The position numbers and the translations under genes are program-made. Positions 1-10,929 of a DNA stretch of 64,000 nt are shown here, one piece after another. The notes beneath the pieces are model-generated. The model searched no databases. It saw nothing but the letters and a program-made list of their open reading frames with translations, and was not told the DNA's origin. The stretch comes from Aphelocoma coerulescens (lineage: Eukaryota > Chordata > Aves > Passeriformes > Corvidae), in the NCBI RefSeq assembly GCF_041296385.1, contig NW_027184061.1:1364001-1428000 (forward strand), in the 5' to 3' direction. How positions within the stretch are numbered: the first letter of the stretch is position 1; every line of letters starts with the position of its first letter.

Positions 1-330
1 TGTACATCTGGTCTGGGGTCATATGGTTGGAACATCCCCTTTGCTGGATTTGGGTCCGCTGGCCTGGCTGTGTCCCCTGCCAGGATCCTGCCCACTCCCA
101 TCCCCTCTGATGGGGGAAGGAATGGCAGAGGGACAGCGCTGCTGGGCAGTAGCCAGAACACCGCTCTGTTACCAGCACCCGTCCAGCTACCAATGCAAAG
201 CACAGCCCTGGAAGGCCCGTGAACTTTCCCTCAGGCAGACCCAACACACGGGACTTGAGCTGCCAGCAGCCCAGGTCACCCTCTGCCAGCCCTGCTCCTT
301 GGACCTTGTGTCCCCACAAGCAGACACAAA
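1..330 (+). repeat. LTR-derived repeat, unit A copy
   Basis: The start of unit A is nearly identical to 33,520-33,840 and to 38,020-38,345, so this piece occurs three times in the window. The wording (a gctgtcctggctgtgtcccc-like stretch followed by 'ttaccagcaccc' and 'caatgcaaagcacagc') resembles a widespread avian ERV LTR family that I know only from memory. It is cut by the window edge. The long open frames across it carry no recognisable domain. Confidence 0.5.
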
Positions 331-1860
331 GTGTTTCTGCTGCTCCCCCTTCTGCACAAATCCACAGAGAGCTGGGATTTTTCCAAGTCTCGTGTCTCCG
401 TTGTGCCGTATTCCCAAAGAAGCCACAGCCCCCCCCGATGAACACAGCGAGTTGCACGGATGCTTGTCAGCTCCACTGCCTGCCTAGAAATCTGGAAACT
501 GCTTCTAAATGCTGCTCCCTTCAGCTCTGGGGCACCGACTGACACAGAGCTGGGAAACAAATGCCCTGGCTGCTGGCTGACAAGGTGAGTTCCGCCAGAG
601 TCAGAGCTCTGTGGGAAATCTCTATCCACGCCTCTCCTTCGAATAGATCCACACACGGGGTGCGCAGGGACGTGTCCTGTATGGAAAGGAAGGAGTGTGC
701 CAGCACCGTGGCTGACACTTTCCCTCTCCATGTGCGTTCCACAGCCACGGGTACACAGACGTGATGGAAACCCTCGCACAGCCAGAGCCTTCTGTCCCTG
801 CAGAACGGAGCCGGCGGGTGGGGGCGGTTGGTGGGCAGCGAGTCCCGGACAGCGGGCGAGATCCGGCTCCACAGCTGCCAGGCCCCGCTAAGGCTTAATG
901 CCGCCTCCTCGGCATCAGGAAAGGCCTTCAGCCTCGTCCCTGCCCAGAGGGGCAGTGCTGGCCTGGCTGCACAGCTCGTTTTCCCCACAGGTTGCAGGAG
1001 ATGAGATCACAACGCTTGCAAACAGCGACTGCGAGCCACAGCTCTGGGTGCTCACCATGAACCTCAGCTCTGCCAGCGCTGTCTGCCCCAGGCTCCAGGG
1101 GATGCAGTGGGAGCCCGGCTGGGCTCTGCCCTGGGGCCATCCTCCAGGGACAGCTGCACACAGGGAGCATTTGGTTGCCACAAAGAGCCAGGCCATGGCT
1201 GCAGGGAGCTGCTCCAGGTGCGGCCTGCACTGCTGTGTGCTGCGCTCTGGGGCTGCTGCTCCCCGCAGAGGGGACTGCACTGGGGTGCCAGAGGAGACAG
1301 AGAAGCTCCAGCTTAAGCCTAACTGGGCTGGGTGGCTGGGCTGGGAAGAGTGGCGAGGGTCAAGGGCATTCACAGAGCTCATCCTGCTCTGTGAAGAACG
1401 AGGAAAAGGGAGTGGGAACCCAGCAGTGAGCAGAGCTGAGGCCTGGAGAGCAGCTCTGAATGACCCCCAAATCTCACCAGAGCTCTGAGACATTGCTGTT
1501 CTTCAGCCAGTGACAACATGAGTCCCTAAACCTGGGGCTCACTCTTCCTCGTGGCCAGGGGCATCAAGGAAGGCTACAGTGCAATGGGGACTGCAGTGAG
1601 CTGGGAACTCACTGGGGGAAAGAGGGAGCACTTGTGGAGCAAAAGGCAGGTGGGGGAGAGAACTGTTGAGAGAAAGGCTGAGCTTCAGCTTGAGCAAGCT
1701 GAAAAATGGCATTGGGGGTCATCCCAGACTGATTCCATTTCAGAAGTTACTGAACAAGTTTGTTATTGGGGGGGTGTCATATTTTCCCCTGGAGGTGCAC
1801 GCTCTGCAAACTTGAGCTGCACTGCCGAGCTGCTCAAGCACGTCTCTGCTGCAGGTCACG
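331..1860. other. Unassigned duplicated DNA
   Basis: This stretch recurs in unit B at 38,346-39,870 with few differences. I recognise no gene. Isolated splice-like sites are present, for example a donor near 583 ('aaggtgagtt') and an acceptor near 990 ('ttttccccacag'), but the flanking frames show no known domain. Confidence 0.5.
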
Positions 1861-3260
1861 GCGTTTCTTCTTTGGCTTCTCGTGGCCCCGGGGCTGAGCC
1901 GCAGCAGAGCCCTGGCGGAGCCCAGAGCAGCCTCAGCATCCACAGAGCCCGGCTGCAAGGAGAGAAAGCAGAAAGCGCCCGTCAGCTGAAGGCTCCTGTC
2001 CCCCTTGTCCCAGCCGCCCGCGGTGCCCAGGCCGTGCTGGCCGCGCTCAGAGCGCTGCCCAAAGCTGCCCAGCATTGCTGCCTCTGGCAGGAGAGCAGGA
2101 GGGCAGGACACGTGCCCAGCCTGCAGCCGGCCGTGGCACAGCCACCTCCTCAGCAGCTGCCCAGAGCGGGATGCTGCTGCGCTCGCTGCCGTCTCCCAAA
2201 AGCCCTTATCCCAGCCGTGCCAAGAGGACGGGCACCCACCTCACGCCTCCCGCCGCCAGAAGAAAAGCTGCTCCCAAACGGTGTCCTCAGCCCTTCTCCA
2301 AGGGCACGTCCCACCCACGCCACAGCTGCTCCCAAGCACTTCGCCATCCGGACCAGACAGCACCTAGAACGCTTCCTTTGGAAAAACAAACCATAAATCA
2401 ATGAAAAGAGATTACAGACAAAAAGGGAAAACAAGGGAAAAGGTAAAAAATCTTCCCTCTGCTGGGGCCCTGAGGAAGGTCCAAGCCCGCCATGCGAGGG
2501 AAAAACCCACCCACAGGCCAGGGCAGCCCACGCTTTCTGCCTTCCCCCTGCACTGCCCCCAAAAGTCATGCTGAGCCCAAAGCCAACAAGGGCAGTGGAG
2601 CAGCCCAAGCCCTTCCTTGCCTGCAGAGCAAAGCAGCCCATGCACAGCTTCTGGTGTCCAACCTCTGCTCCCACCATGGGGCTTTGTTTGTGTCGGGCTG
2701 GCTGCCCCAGCCCCAGCCCCAGCGCGGGCCACGGTGGGTGCTGGGGGCTGTTGGCAGGGCCAGGAGCAGACTCCCAGTTCAAAACCAGCCCAGCCCATCC
2801 CCCCAGCCCTGCCAAAAAGCAGCTTGGCAGCCAACTGAAGAATTGGTTGCATCCGCCCCAGCAAAGGGGGGAACCTTTGCTTCCCGGCCAGGCTGTGCAA
2901 TGCACAAATCTGGGAGCATCCCCCTGCGTGTGGACTCATCTGCAAATTCGCTGTGGAGCCTGGCTTTGGAGAAGGTGCCACAATTGAAGTCCATCATCTT
3001 CAGCTTGCCAGGTGGAGGAAGAGCTTGTCATCCTTGATGTCACCCTCCATGTCTCCAGCAGCAGCAGCCGCACCTGGCACAGCTTCTCCAGGGGCTCCTT
3101 CTTCCCTGGGGCTGGAGCAGGCTGTCAGTGCTCTGCCCAGGGCCCCGGCTGTCGCTGAAGCAGAACAAGCAAAAGCAGCTGGCATGGGGGCCACCAGTGC
3201 TGGGAAGAGCAGCTCAGCTCCAGCAGCAGGGCTGCGCGTGCCCAGCTGAGGAGCCCTGCG
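1860..3260 (-). pseudogene. PIM1-like kinase pseudogene, unit A
   Basis: The stretch aligns along its length with the 3' half of the intact PIM gene just downstream (3,380-4,980), including its introns, so it is a partial tandem copy. At 2,928-3,060 a relic of exon 3 can be read on the minus strand: the DFG position reads MMDFNCG, and the exon end reads HSEFA where the intact gene has YTSFA. The relic is preceded by an in-frame stop. A decayed exon 4 lies near 2,240-2,370. No ATP-binding loop or catalytic HRD exon is present. The same pseudogene is in unit B. Confidence 0.7.
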
Positions 3261-3379
3261 CAGCGATTCAGGCAGGACAAAAACTCTGCCTTTCTTTGCT
3301 GCTTCTTGCCAAGGCGCGTGTGCAGCTGGAACTTACCGGCTCCCTGGGTCAAAGCGTGCGTGTGGCTCTCTCCCTTCTC

Positions 3380-5900
3380 CTATGGCACGTGAATATCCTG
3401 CATCCAAGGATCACAGGACAGGTCTTCTAATGAGGGCCTTTCCGAGGAGAGCACGGATAAACACCGTCGGATGAGATTCTGGCACTCTGTGGAGTGAAAG
3501 CAGAAAGCACCAGTCAGTTGCAGAAGGCTCCTGTCCGCTTTGCCCCACTCTTGCCATGGCCAGGCCGTGCTGCGTGTGCTCAGGGCTGTGCCTAAACTTT
3601 GCCATCAATTCTTTCTTTTGGAGGAGAGCAGGAGAGCAGGACATTGCCACCTCCTCAGCAGCTGCCAGTGTGGGATGCTCCTGAGCCCGCTGCTGTCTCC
3701 CAGCACTGCTATTCCCCCCGTGCTGCAGAGACGAGGATCCACCTGGAGAGAGCCGTCGTGGGAGCGAGAGCCGGCCCCAGGTGCTGTTCCAGCCCCTCCT
3801 GAAAGGGTGCTCCCCGCAGACCATCTGGTGCAGCACGATGCCCAGGGACCAGACGGTCGCTGCCTCGCCGTAGTACCAGCCGAACTGGGTCCATTCCGGG
3901 GGGCTGTAGGATGGTGTTCCTATGGAATAGAGATGGAGTTCTTCAGGGGGACGCTGCCTGCTCCCAGAGCCTCGCCCCAGCATCCCTGGGCATGCGGGGG
4001 CCGCAGCAGCGGCACGCGGCGTGACCCGCTGCCCTCTGGCCAGCACCTGGGACTTGTGTACAAACTGGGGGTTGGAAAAGAAGCCGCTGGTGTTGCAAGA
4101 GGGCAGCGGAAGCCCTGGCAAGGCCCGAGCATTCCATGCAAAGGAAAAACCCACTTGGTGCTGGGGAAAAACCACGCTTTCATCCTCCCTGCCTGCACTG
4201 CCCCAGAAACCATTCTTAAGCCAAGGCAACCATGGGCAGCAGAGCAGTCCGAGCCCTGTCTCGCCTGCACACCAAACGGGCTGGAGCACAGGTTCTGGCC
4301 TCCCCTCTCTGCTACCCCCACCCACGGGTGTGTCTGTGGCGCTGGCTGCCCCAGCCCCAGCGCCAGTCCTGGGCAGAGTGGCTGGTGAAGGCTGCCAGCA
4401 GGGCTGGAAGATGGCCCCTCAGCCAGCGCCGCTCAAAAGCAGCTCAGCTGAAGACTCCGGCTGCCATGACTGGCAGCAAAAGGGAGAATCCCCCCCTGCC
4501 ACAGCCGGCTTGGGCTTGAGATGTTGGGCTCTGAGACGCTGGGCCGTGAGATGTTGGGCCGTGAGATGTTGGGCTGTGAGATGCCGCTACCAGGAGCCTC
4601 CCCCTGCGTGGGCTCACCTGCAAAGCTGGTGTAGGCTGCGGCTTGCAGGTAGGTGCCACAGCCAAAGTCGATGAGTTTGGCCTGCCCGGTGGCCAGGTCG
4701 ACCAGGATGTTCTCCGGTTTGATGTCCCGGTGCAGGACCCCGCAGCTGGTGCAGTGCCGCACGGCCTCCAGCACCTGGCGGAACAGGTGCCGCGCCACCT
4801 CCTCGCACAGGAAGCCCCGTGCCCAAATGAAGCGAAGGAGGTCCTGACACCGCTCCGGGCGCTCCAGCACCATCAGCACGTTGTTGGGGAGCTCCAGCCA
4901 CTCGTGGAGCTGGACGATGCCAGGGAAGCCAGCGGACACCTTGTCCAGCAGCACGATCTCCAGTGGTGCTCGGGTGCCGTCGGGCTGCGGGAGGAGCACG
5001 GTGCCGTCAGCGGGGCTGATGCCGTGCCGGGGCTCGGGAAGCCCTCAGCCAGCCGGGGACGCTCTGCGCGCTCCGCTGGCCCCACGGCCGCTCTCCCTCG
5101 AGGCGTTCTGGCGGCTTCCACCCTGCCGGGCCTCGGCTCATCCCCGCCCGTCGCGCCCCGGCTTCTCCCGCTGCCCCTCGCTCACTCACCAGCTCGCCCC
5201 AATGGCCGATGCGGTTCCGCGGCACCCGTTTGATGGCCACCTGCAAGGCAAGGGGAGCAGCGGGCTGAGCTCGCCGCCCGCCGTGCCCAGCCGCATGCTC
5301 CTTCTCCTCCTCCTTTGCCCCCCGCCTCCTGCGCCCGCCGCCGGCCCCGCCACTCACCGGCGCGCCGTCCGAGAGCCGCGTGGCCGCGAAGACGCTGCCG
5401 AAGCCGCCGCGCCCCAGCAGCGAACCCAGCCGGTAGCGCTCCTTCAGGCCCTGCTGCGCCTTCCGTGCCCGCGAGACGCGGCCGTCAGCGCTCGGCCCGG
5501 GGCCAGGAACGGCCCCCGAGCGCCGCTCAACCGCCCCGGGCCGGCCATCCGCACATGGGGGCTCTTTTGGAGGGGCCACCGGCGGCTCGGGGCCGGCGGC
5601 CGCGCTCAAGAGCGGCGGAGCTCGGAGCGGGGAAGACGCTGCGGAGGCGGCGGGAGCGGCCGCGCCGCCTGTGTCCCCGGCGGGCCCCGGGAGGAGCCGA
5701 GGCCGGGGCCGGGGTCGGGGTCGAGGTCGGGCCAGCCGGAGCCAGGGGCTGGCGATGGTGCCCAGGAGCCAGGCACTGATGCCCGCCCAGCAGCGCCACA
5801 GCCAGGACGGCGAGAGCCGGGCGGAGGCGGGACCGCGGCGGGACGCCCGGGGGCGGGGAGGGGGCAGCCCCGCCCGGGGCCGGGGGCGGGCCGGGGGCAT
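3380..5900 (-). CDS. PIM1L: PIM1-like serine/threonine kinase, unit A (5 exons)
   Basis: This is a complete kinase gene. Exons on the minus strand are 5900-5358, 5240-5190, 4984-4618, 3919-3743 and 3486-3380; GT/AG sites and phases fit, giving 414 residues. The N-terminus is Arg/Pro-rich with a hydrophobic tryptophan-rich stretch at about residues 29-56, then Ala/Pro-rich sequence. Kinase motifs are intact: GRGGFG at 163-168, VAIK lysine 185, Glu207, the PIM-type hinge ERPE at 239-242, HRD at 283-285, DFG at 304-306 and SPPEW after the activation loop. The last exon has the PIM C-terminal signature (ECQNLI, then [10 protein letters not shown] and stop). PIM kinases are constitutively active because they need no activation-loop phosphorylation; that is family knowledge. 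The start at 5900 is the first Met before the conserved exon and could be further upstream. An X/Y promoter-like module lies about 1.3 kb upstream. Confidence 0.9.
4518..4582. repeat. 15-bp tandem repeat in PIM intron 3
   Basis: About four units of a tgagatgttgggctg-like 15-mer sit just inside the intron after exon 3. Unit B has about two units at the same place (near 42,532-42,570), so copy number changed after duplication. Confidence 0.8.
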
Positions 5901-7160
5901 GGCCCGGCCGGGCCTGGGGAGAGGGAGGCCGCGGGAGGGGGGGTTGGGGAACCAAAGGGAGAGCGGGAGAGGGTGCGAGACACTGGGAGAGGGAGAGGAG
6001 GAGCAGGAGAAGGGACGCAGAGGGTTCGTAGACTCGCTGCTTTTGCGCTGCTGCCGCTGCTGCCGCTGCTGCCGCTGCTGCCGCTGAAGCGCTGGGAGCG
6101 TTTGTCCGCGTGTCCGTGTGTCCGGTGCCCGTGTGTCCGTTCCCCCCCGCGCGCCCCACGGCCGAGCCCCGCGCGCCCCGGGGCAGCACGGGCCGCTCCG
6201 CTCCGGGGCCGAGGCGGAGTCCCGGAGCATCTCTTCCTCCCGCAGCCGCACCAAACCCGCTCGGCCATTGGCAGCAGTTTTGCACACGTTTCCCTTTGAA
6301 GGGCTCCTCTCTACCCCCATTTCCAAGGAGTCTCCCTGCGGTTTTGGCACCTGCAGCGACAGGGCAGCGACTGAGCTTCAAACTGCAAGAAAGACATGGA
6401 GGGGCTGGAGCACGTCCAGAGATGGGATTGGAGCTGGGGAAGGCTCTGGAGGACTTCTGAGGGGCAGCTGAGGGATCTGAGGGCGCTGAGCCTGGAGGAA
6501 AGGAGGCTCAGGGGGGACCTGGCTCTCTCCAAGTCCCTGACAGGAGGGGGCAGCCAGGAGGGGTGGGGCTCTGCTGCCAAGGGAAAGCACGAGAGGAAAT
6601 GGCCTCGGGGGAACTCTTGGGGTGGATGGTGGGGAAATTCTCATCCTCCGTGTCTCGACAAAGGGGGAGGGGGGCAGGGGTGGGGCACGACCTGGGGAGA
6701 CGGGGGTGGTGACGCTGGGCTGGGGACACGGGAAAGGGCACGGGAAGCCAAAGCCCCGCTGAGCGCTGGCGCTGGGCTGGCACGGGGTGAGCCGGCAGCA
6801 GGGCCCCGCAGCCCTGAGGGACTCGCCCTGACGGCCGGGGAGTATTGATCCTGGTCTCTAAAACATGAGACTCAATAAAATATCATTAAAAGATGCCTCC
6901 TTCTCCTTCTCCTCCTCTCCCATCCCTTCTCATGCTCCCCCCGGGCCCAGCGCCCACCCTTGGCCCCCCGTTCTCCCAGCGCGGCCGCATCCCGCGGGAG
7001 GAGCCGGGATGGAGCCGGGACAGGTCGGGCTGGGGCAGCGCAGGGCTCTGGGCCCGGCCTGGGCGCCCCCCACGCGCCCCCTCCCCAAATTCCCCTGGCG
7101 GGGGGCGCTGGGGGCGAGGGGGGGGGCGCAGGTGGGGTCCGGGTGGGGAGCGCTGAGCGC
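5901..7160. other. PIM 5' flank, GC-rich
   Basis: This is the upstream flank of the PIM1-like gene. It includes a short imperfect gctgctgcc repeat near 6,047-6,087 and GC-rich sequence typical of a promoter. An AATAAA on the plus strand at about 6,875 follows a 150-codon plus-strand ORF, which I do not accept as a gene (see rejected items). The unit B counterpart is 43,880-45,270. Confidence 0.5.
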
Positions 7161-7170
7161 TGCGGGTCTG

Positions 7171-7214
7171 CCTGGCAACTGGTGAGTCACCAGCGCCGCG
7201 CGCTCTGATTGGCT
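7171..7214 (+). promoter_or_regulatory. MHC class II-type X-X2-Y promoter module, unit A, first copy
   Basis: The X box reads CCTGGCAACTGGTG, followed by an X2-like TGAGTCA and the Y box CTGATTGGCT (inverted CCAAT). The distance from X-box start to Y-box start is 34 bp, the spacing I recall for the human HLA-DRA promoter. In vertebrates RFX binds X, CREB binds X2 and NF-Y binds Y, together recruiting CIITA. No clear W/S box is visible upstream. No class II first exon follows on the plus strand, so the module has been separated from its gene. Confidence 0.8.
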
Positions 7215-7559
7215 GAAGGTTGTTCAACGCCTGCTCTGATTATCTGATACTCGCGGGGAATTTTGGTTGGTCCTTGGGGGCTGTGGGGCGGCTTAGGGGG
7301 GGTCTCTGCGCCTTTGGGGTTCGCTGGGTGCCGATTTAGGGTTCAGGTGCCTCCCAAGGGCCCCCTGGGGGGGGGTGACACAGGGGTGACACACGGGGGT
7401 CCCCATTCCCGATCCATCCTGGGGCTGGTTCTGCCCCCTCCACTCTTGGTCCCCCCGCGGGATCCCCCAAAGTCCCTTCCCACTGTTGCCCAATAAACGG
7501 GACCGGGGCGAACTGGGAAGCCTTCCTGGGAACACTGGGAGCAGCCGGGCAGGGGCAGA

Positions 7560-7900
7560 GTGACAGCGGGGCTGGGGGGGACACACGACCCCCCAAAATC
7601 ATCGCAGGGATGGGGCGAGGGGTCCCGGCTGGGCCCGAGGCCACAGGGAGGGGCTGCGGCCGCCGGCGGCTCAGGAGCTCTGTGGGCAGAGCAAAGGGGG
7701 TGACACCGGGCTGGGGGGCCCCGGGGGGAGCTCAGAGCTCCGGGGGAGGGGGGACATGACCCCCAGGCCCCTCCCATCACCTGCTTGCGCAGGTAGAAGC
7801 CGAGCCCCAGCGCCAGGAAGACGAAGCCCAACACGAAGCCCCCGATCCCTGTCAGCATCTTGGGGGGCAGGGGGGCAGCTTTGGGGAGTGGAGGGCAGAA
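7560..7900 (-). pseudogene. Orphan MHC class II beta transmembrane/tail exons, unit A
   Basis: On the minus strand an exon ending at 7781 (donor GTGATG) encodes MLTGIGGFVLGF...ALGLGFYLRKQ, starting at the Met at 7858. This is the conserved transmembrane segment and stop-transfer of class II beta chains. A second acceptor (cccacag) at 7682-7680 opens a short tail exon; read in phase it gives Ser-Ser-stop. No Ig-domain exon 3, beta-1 exon or signal exon follows upstream on this strand within the next 5 kb. Minisatellite DNA replaces the expected position. I read this as a 3' fragment of a class II B gene. Confidence 0.82.
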
Positions 7901-7924
7901 GGATCCGGGAAATGGCGGTGGCTG

Positions 7925-8610
7925 CCGGGAAGGGACCGGAATGGACTGGGACAGAATGGGATGGACTGGGACAGAATGGGATGAACTGGGACAGAATGGG
8001 ACAGGAGGATACACTGGGACCAGGATCAGGACTGGGCAGGGCCACATTTGGAGCACCAGGGATTATACTGGGATATATTGGGACCACACTGAGGGCTACT
8101 GGGAACATGCTGATGTCCAATGGGTGCTGCTGGGATATACTGGGAGTGATTTGCATCATACTGGGAATGACTGGGATTGTACTGGGAGTGACTGGAACCA
8201 CAGTGGTGGTGAAAGGGCGCAATTGGAAAGATGCAGGGATCATCCTGGGAGCAGCTGGTCCATACTGGGGTCATACTGGGATCATACTGGGAGTGACAGG
8301 GTCATGTTGCAGTGACTGGCATAGTTCTGCGAGCATCTGGAAATGACTGGGATCATACTGGGTGCGACTGGACTCATACTGGGATCATGCTTAGAGCAAC
8401 TGGGACCATGATGGGGGCAAAAGGCATCAGAGGGACTGACTGGGAATGACTGGGTTCATACTGGAAGTGACTGGAGCTGTACCTGACTCCTACTGGGAGG
8501 GACTGAGAGTGAAAGGAACCCTACAGGGCATGACTGGGAACAACTGGGACCATGTTGGGGGCAACTGGGACCTTATTGGGAATGACTGGGAACATAAAAG
8601 CTTGAGTGGA
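7925..8610. repeat. ACTGGGA-type minisatellite, unit A
   Basis: Many degenerate tandem units of about 11-21 bp built on 'actgggatcatactgggagtgactgg' fill the DNA upstream of the MHC transmembrane exon. The unit B array at 46,020-46,740 has the same character with small gains and losses. Confidence 0.85.
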
Positions 8611-10250
8611 GTTTTTATCCCGTGGCATTCCCGGGGAGCAGCGGCAGCTCGGCGCCCCCAGCCCGGGGGGTGGGAGCAGGGGAACCGCTGGCAGCACCTT
8701 CGGGGCACAGCCGAGGGCTGGGGGGCTCCTCCCCCACTTCATTTTCTCTGCCCAATTCAAATCATCCCCTCCCATTCAAATCCCCTCCATTCACATTTTC
8801 TCCCCACCATTAAAGTTTCCTTGCCCCAATTCAACTTTTCTCCCCAGTTAAGCCCTGAGGCCCCTCCCTGCCCCCGGCTCCTCCCGGCAGGACCCGGCTG
8901 GGACCTTCTGGAAACAGCAGCGGGAAGAGTTCCAAAATTCCTCATTACTTCCATCGATTTCCTTGGTTTCCGGGGCATTTTCCTGCGGCTGCTCCGGGCC
9001 GTGGCTGAGGATTCCCCTCGGGCTCCAGCCTCTTTCCAGCCCCTTTTGCCAGCTCTTTTCCTCAGCTGACCCAAAGCTGCGGATTTTGGGGGGTGGGAAG
9101 AGTCGCTCTGCTCGGGGGGATCCCCGCGGTGCCCCAGGGAGGCCCCGAGGCCGCAGCGCGGTTCCCTCCGGCCCCTTGGAGCGTTTGCAATACCCAACTC
9201 TCAGCAATCGCTGTCTGTGCGATTCAGTCTCCCCTGCAGGGTTTTCCCCCAGCCCGGCTTCCTTTCCAGAGGGTTTTGTGGTTTCGCTTCGAGCCGGGGC
9301 CTGAGGGCACCGGAGCGGCCGCGGGTGCTGGGGCAGGAAGGGCTGAGGGACAGCAGCGCCCCACAAACCTCCGGGACGGGGACAAGGGCTAGAGGGGGCA
9401 AAGAGAGAATAAACACGAGACTTTAGAGAAAGAAAAAAATCCAGTAAAATATAGATGATATCTAAAATATAATAAAAAGAACTCTGAATGAAGAAAGTAA
9501 CAGCAGAGCTTCTTCTCCTGGGACTTTGGGTTTCTTGTCCAAGCTCCGAGCTGGATGTGAGCCAGAAACCAGTGGCTGGGAGAGCCATTGCTGCTGAAGG
9601 GCTTCCTATGGCCAGAACTAAAGTGTCGAGTATCAAGGAACAGCTTGAGGTTACAGAAGCGCCAGCGCTCCCGTTGGCGGCGGGCGGGGCTCTGTTGGAG
9701 CTGCCCCGAGGAGTTTGTGCCACGCCGGGTCCCTGAAGGAGTCGCTCCGCGGGACGGGCGAGCTGGGAACGAAAGGAAATACAGAGAAGAGAATAAAATA
9801 CAACCAAAGAGCCGCACCGAGAGGCGTCTCCCCCGCCCGCGTCTGAAGGAGCTGCACCGAGGGACGGGCGGAGGGTGAGTAGAATAAATTCAAGAGAATG
9901 GAGTAAAATAGACTAAAAAACTGCACCGGGATGTCCGCGGCGCCCGCTGTCACTCAAGAGCCGCACGGCGGGACGGGCGCTGTCGGGTGTGGCCAGAAGG
10001 GCAGCGCCGAGGAGGGTGAGAGGTGAGAACAGAAAAAACAATAGAGAGAATAGAATAAAATGCAATGAAAAAGCCTCACCCGGGGATCTCCGCAGCCCCG
10101 TGTCCCTGAAGGAGGCGCAGCGAGGGACGGGCGGGGCGCGGCCCGGATCGAGCCCCTCCAGCTGCGCCTCGAGCGGCGACACCGCGGGACCGCGCCGGGG
10201 CCGGGCGGCGGCGGCCGCCGGAGCCGGGAAAGCGGCTTGGAGCGGCGGAG
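8611..10250. repeat. Intergenic DNA with degenerate 100-140-bp tandem repeat
   Basis: No gene is recognised. From about 9,770 to 10,130 a unit recurs roughly three times: an A-rich part (gaataaaata...) followed by a GC-rich part with 'tgaaggagctgcaccgaggg' and 'gacgggcg'. An AT-rich patch lies at 9,400-9,490. Relative to unit B, about 430 bp is missing near 9,675. Confidence 0.55.
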
Positions 10251-10269
10251 ACGAGCGGGGGGTTCCCCT

Positions 10270-10450
10270 CAGCTCCGCTCAGCCCTCGGGCACCGGGGGG
10301 TTCCGGGGGTTGTTCCCGACCAGCTCCGCTCAGCCCTCGGGCACCGGGGGGTTCCGGGGGTTGTTCCCCACCAGCTCCGCTCAGCCCTCGGGCACCGGGG
10401 GGTTCCGGGGGTTGTTCCCGACCAGCTCCGCTCAGCCCTCGGGCACCGCG
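10270..10450. repeat. 51-bp GC-rich minisatellite, four units
   Basis: Units starting cagctccgctcagccctcgg begin at 10270, 10321, 10372 and 10423, an exact 51-bp period. The period is a multiple of three, so repeat-derived open frames appear on both strands. Unit B has five units. Confidence 0.92.
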
Positions 10451-10925
10451 CTGGGGTCGCCGCGCACTTTTCACCTCCGGCCGCCCCCACGGGCCGGGCC
10501 CCGCGGCTCCCGCTGCCGTCGTCTCGGCCCCGCCGAGCCCAGAAACCACGAAAAATCGCTGCCATGCACTAAAAAAGCTTTTCGTGCGCAGTGATGGGTG
10601 CGGGGGGAGTCCTTATGAACTCCCCTCCCCTCAGACCCTCCCGGGCACCGCCGGGCATTAGCGCAGCTCCCGGGGCCGTGTCCCTGCCACACTTGGGTAT
10701 TAAATCCGAGAGATCTGAGGAGCGGGCACAGCCCTAGAAACCAGGGCTTTGCCCTCGGGAGCTTGGAGCGGCACGAGGGGGATAAAGGGCCCCCTGCGCG
10801 CCCCGATGCCTCCTGAAGCAGCTCTGCCCCCCTAAGAACGAGGCTGTATTTGGGAGAGGGAGGGTGGCTGGGATGGGATCTTGAATGAGACAGACACATG
10901 TTGGGATGAAGAGGTTTGAAGGGGT
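10451..10925. other. Unassigned DNA
   Basis: Duplicated in unit B (49,066-49,539). It contains a GC-rich start and no recognised gene or repeat family. Confidence 0.4.
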
Positions 10926-10929
10926 CCCG

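Noticed and set aside
4881..6299. Long plus-strand ORF of 472 codons (and 441 codons in unit B)
   Set aside because: It is the antisense shadow of PIM exons 1-3 and GC-rich flank; the minus strand carries the kinase motifs and splice sites.
6396..6848. 150-codon plus-strand ORF followed by AATAAA, present in both units (also 44,375-44,827)
   Set aside because: Between units I count seven amino-acid-changing differences against one silent one, and there is no known domain. This is the pattern of non-coding DNA that happens to be open.
10270..10450. Regularly spaced 51-bp repeats as a CRISPR-like array
   Set aside because: Units are contiguous with no unique spacers, and the genome is clearly avian; this is a minisatellite.
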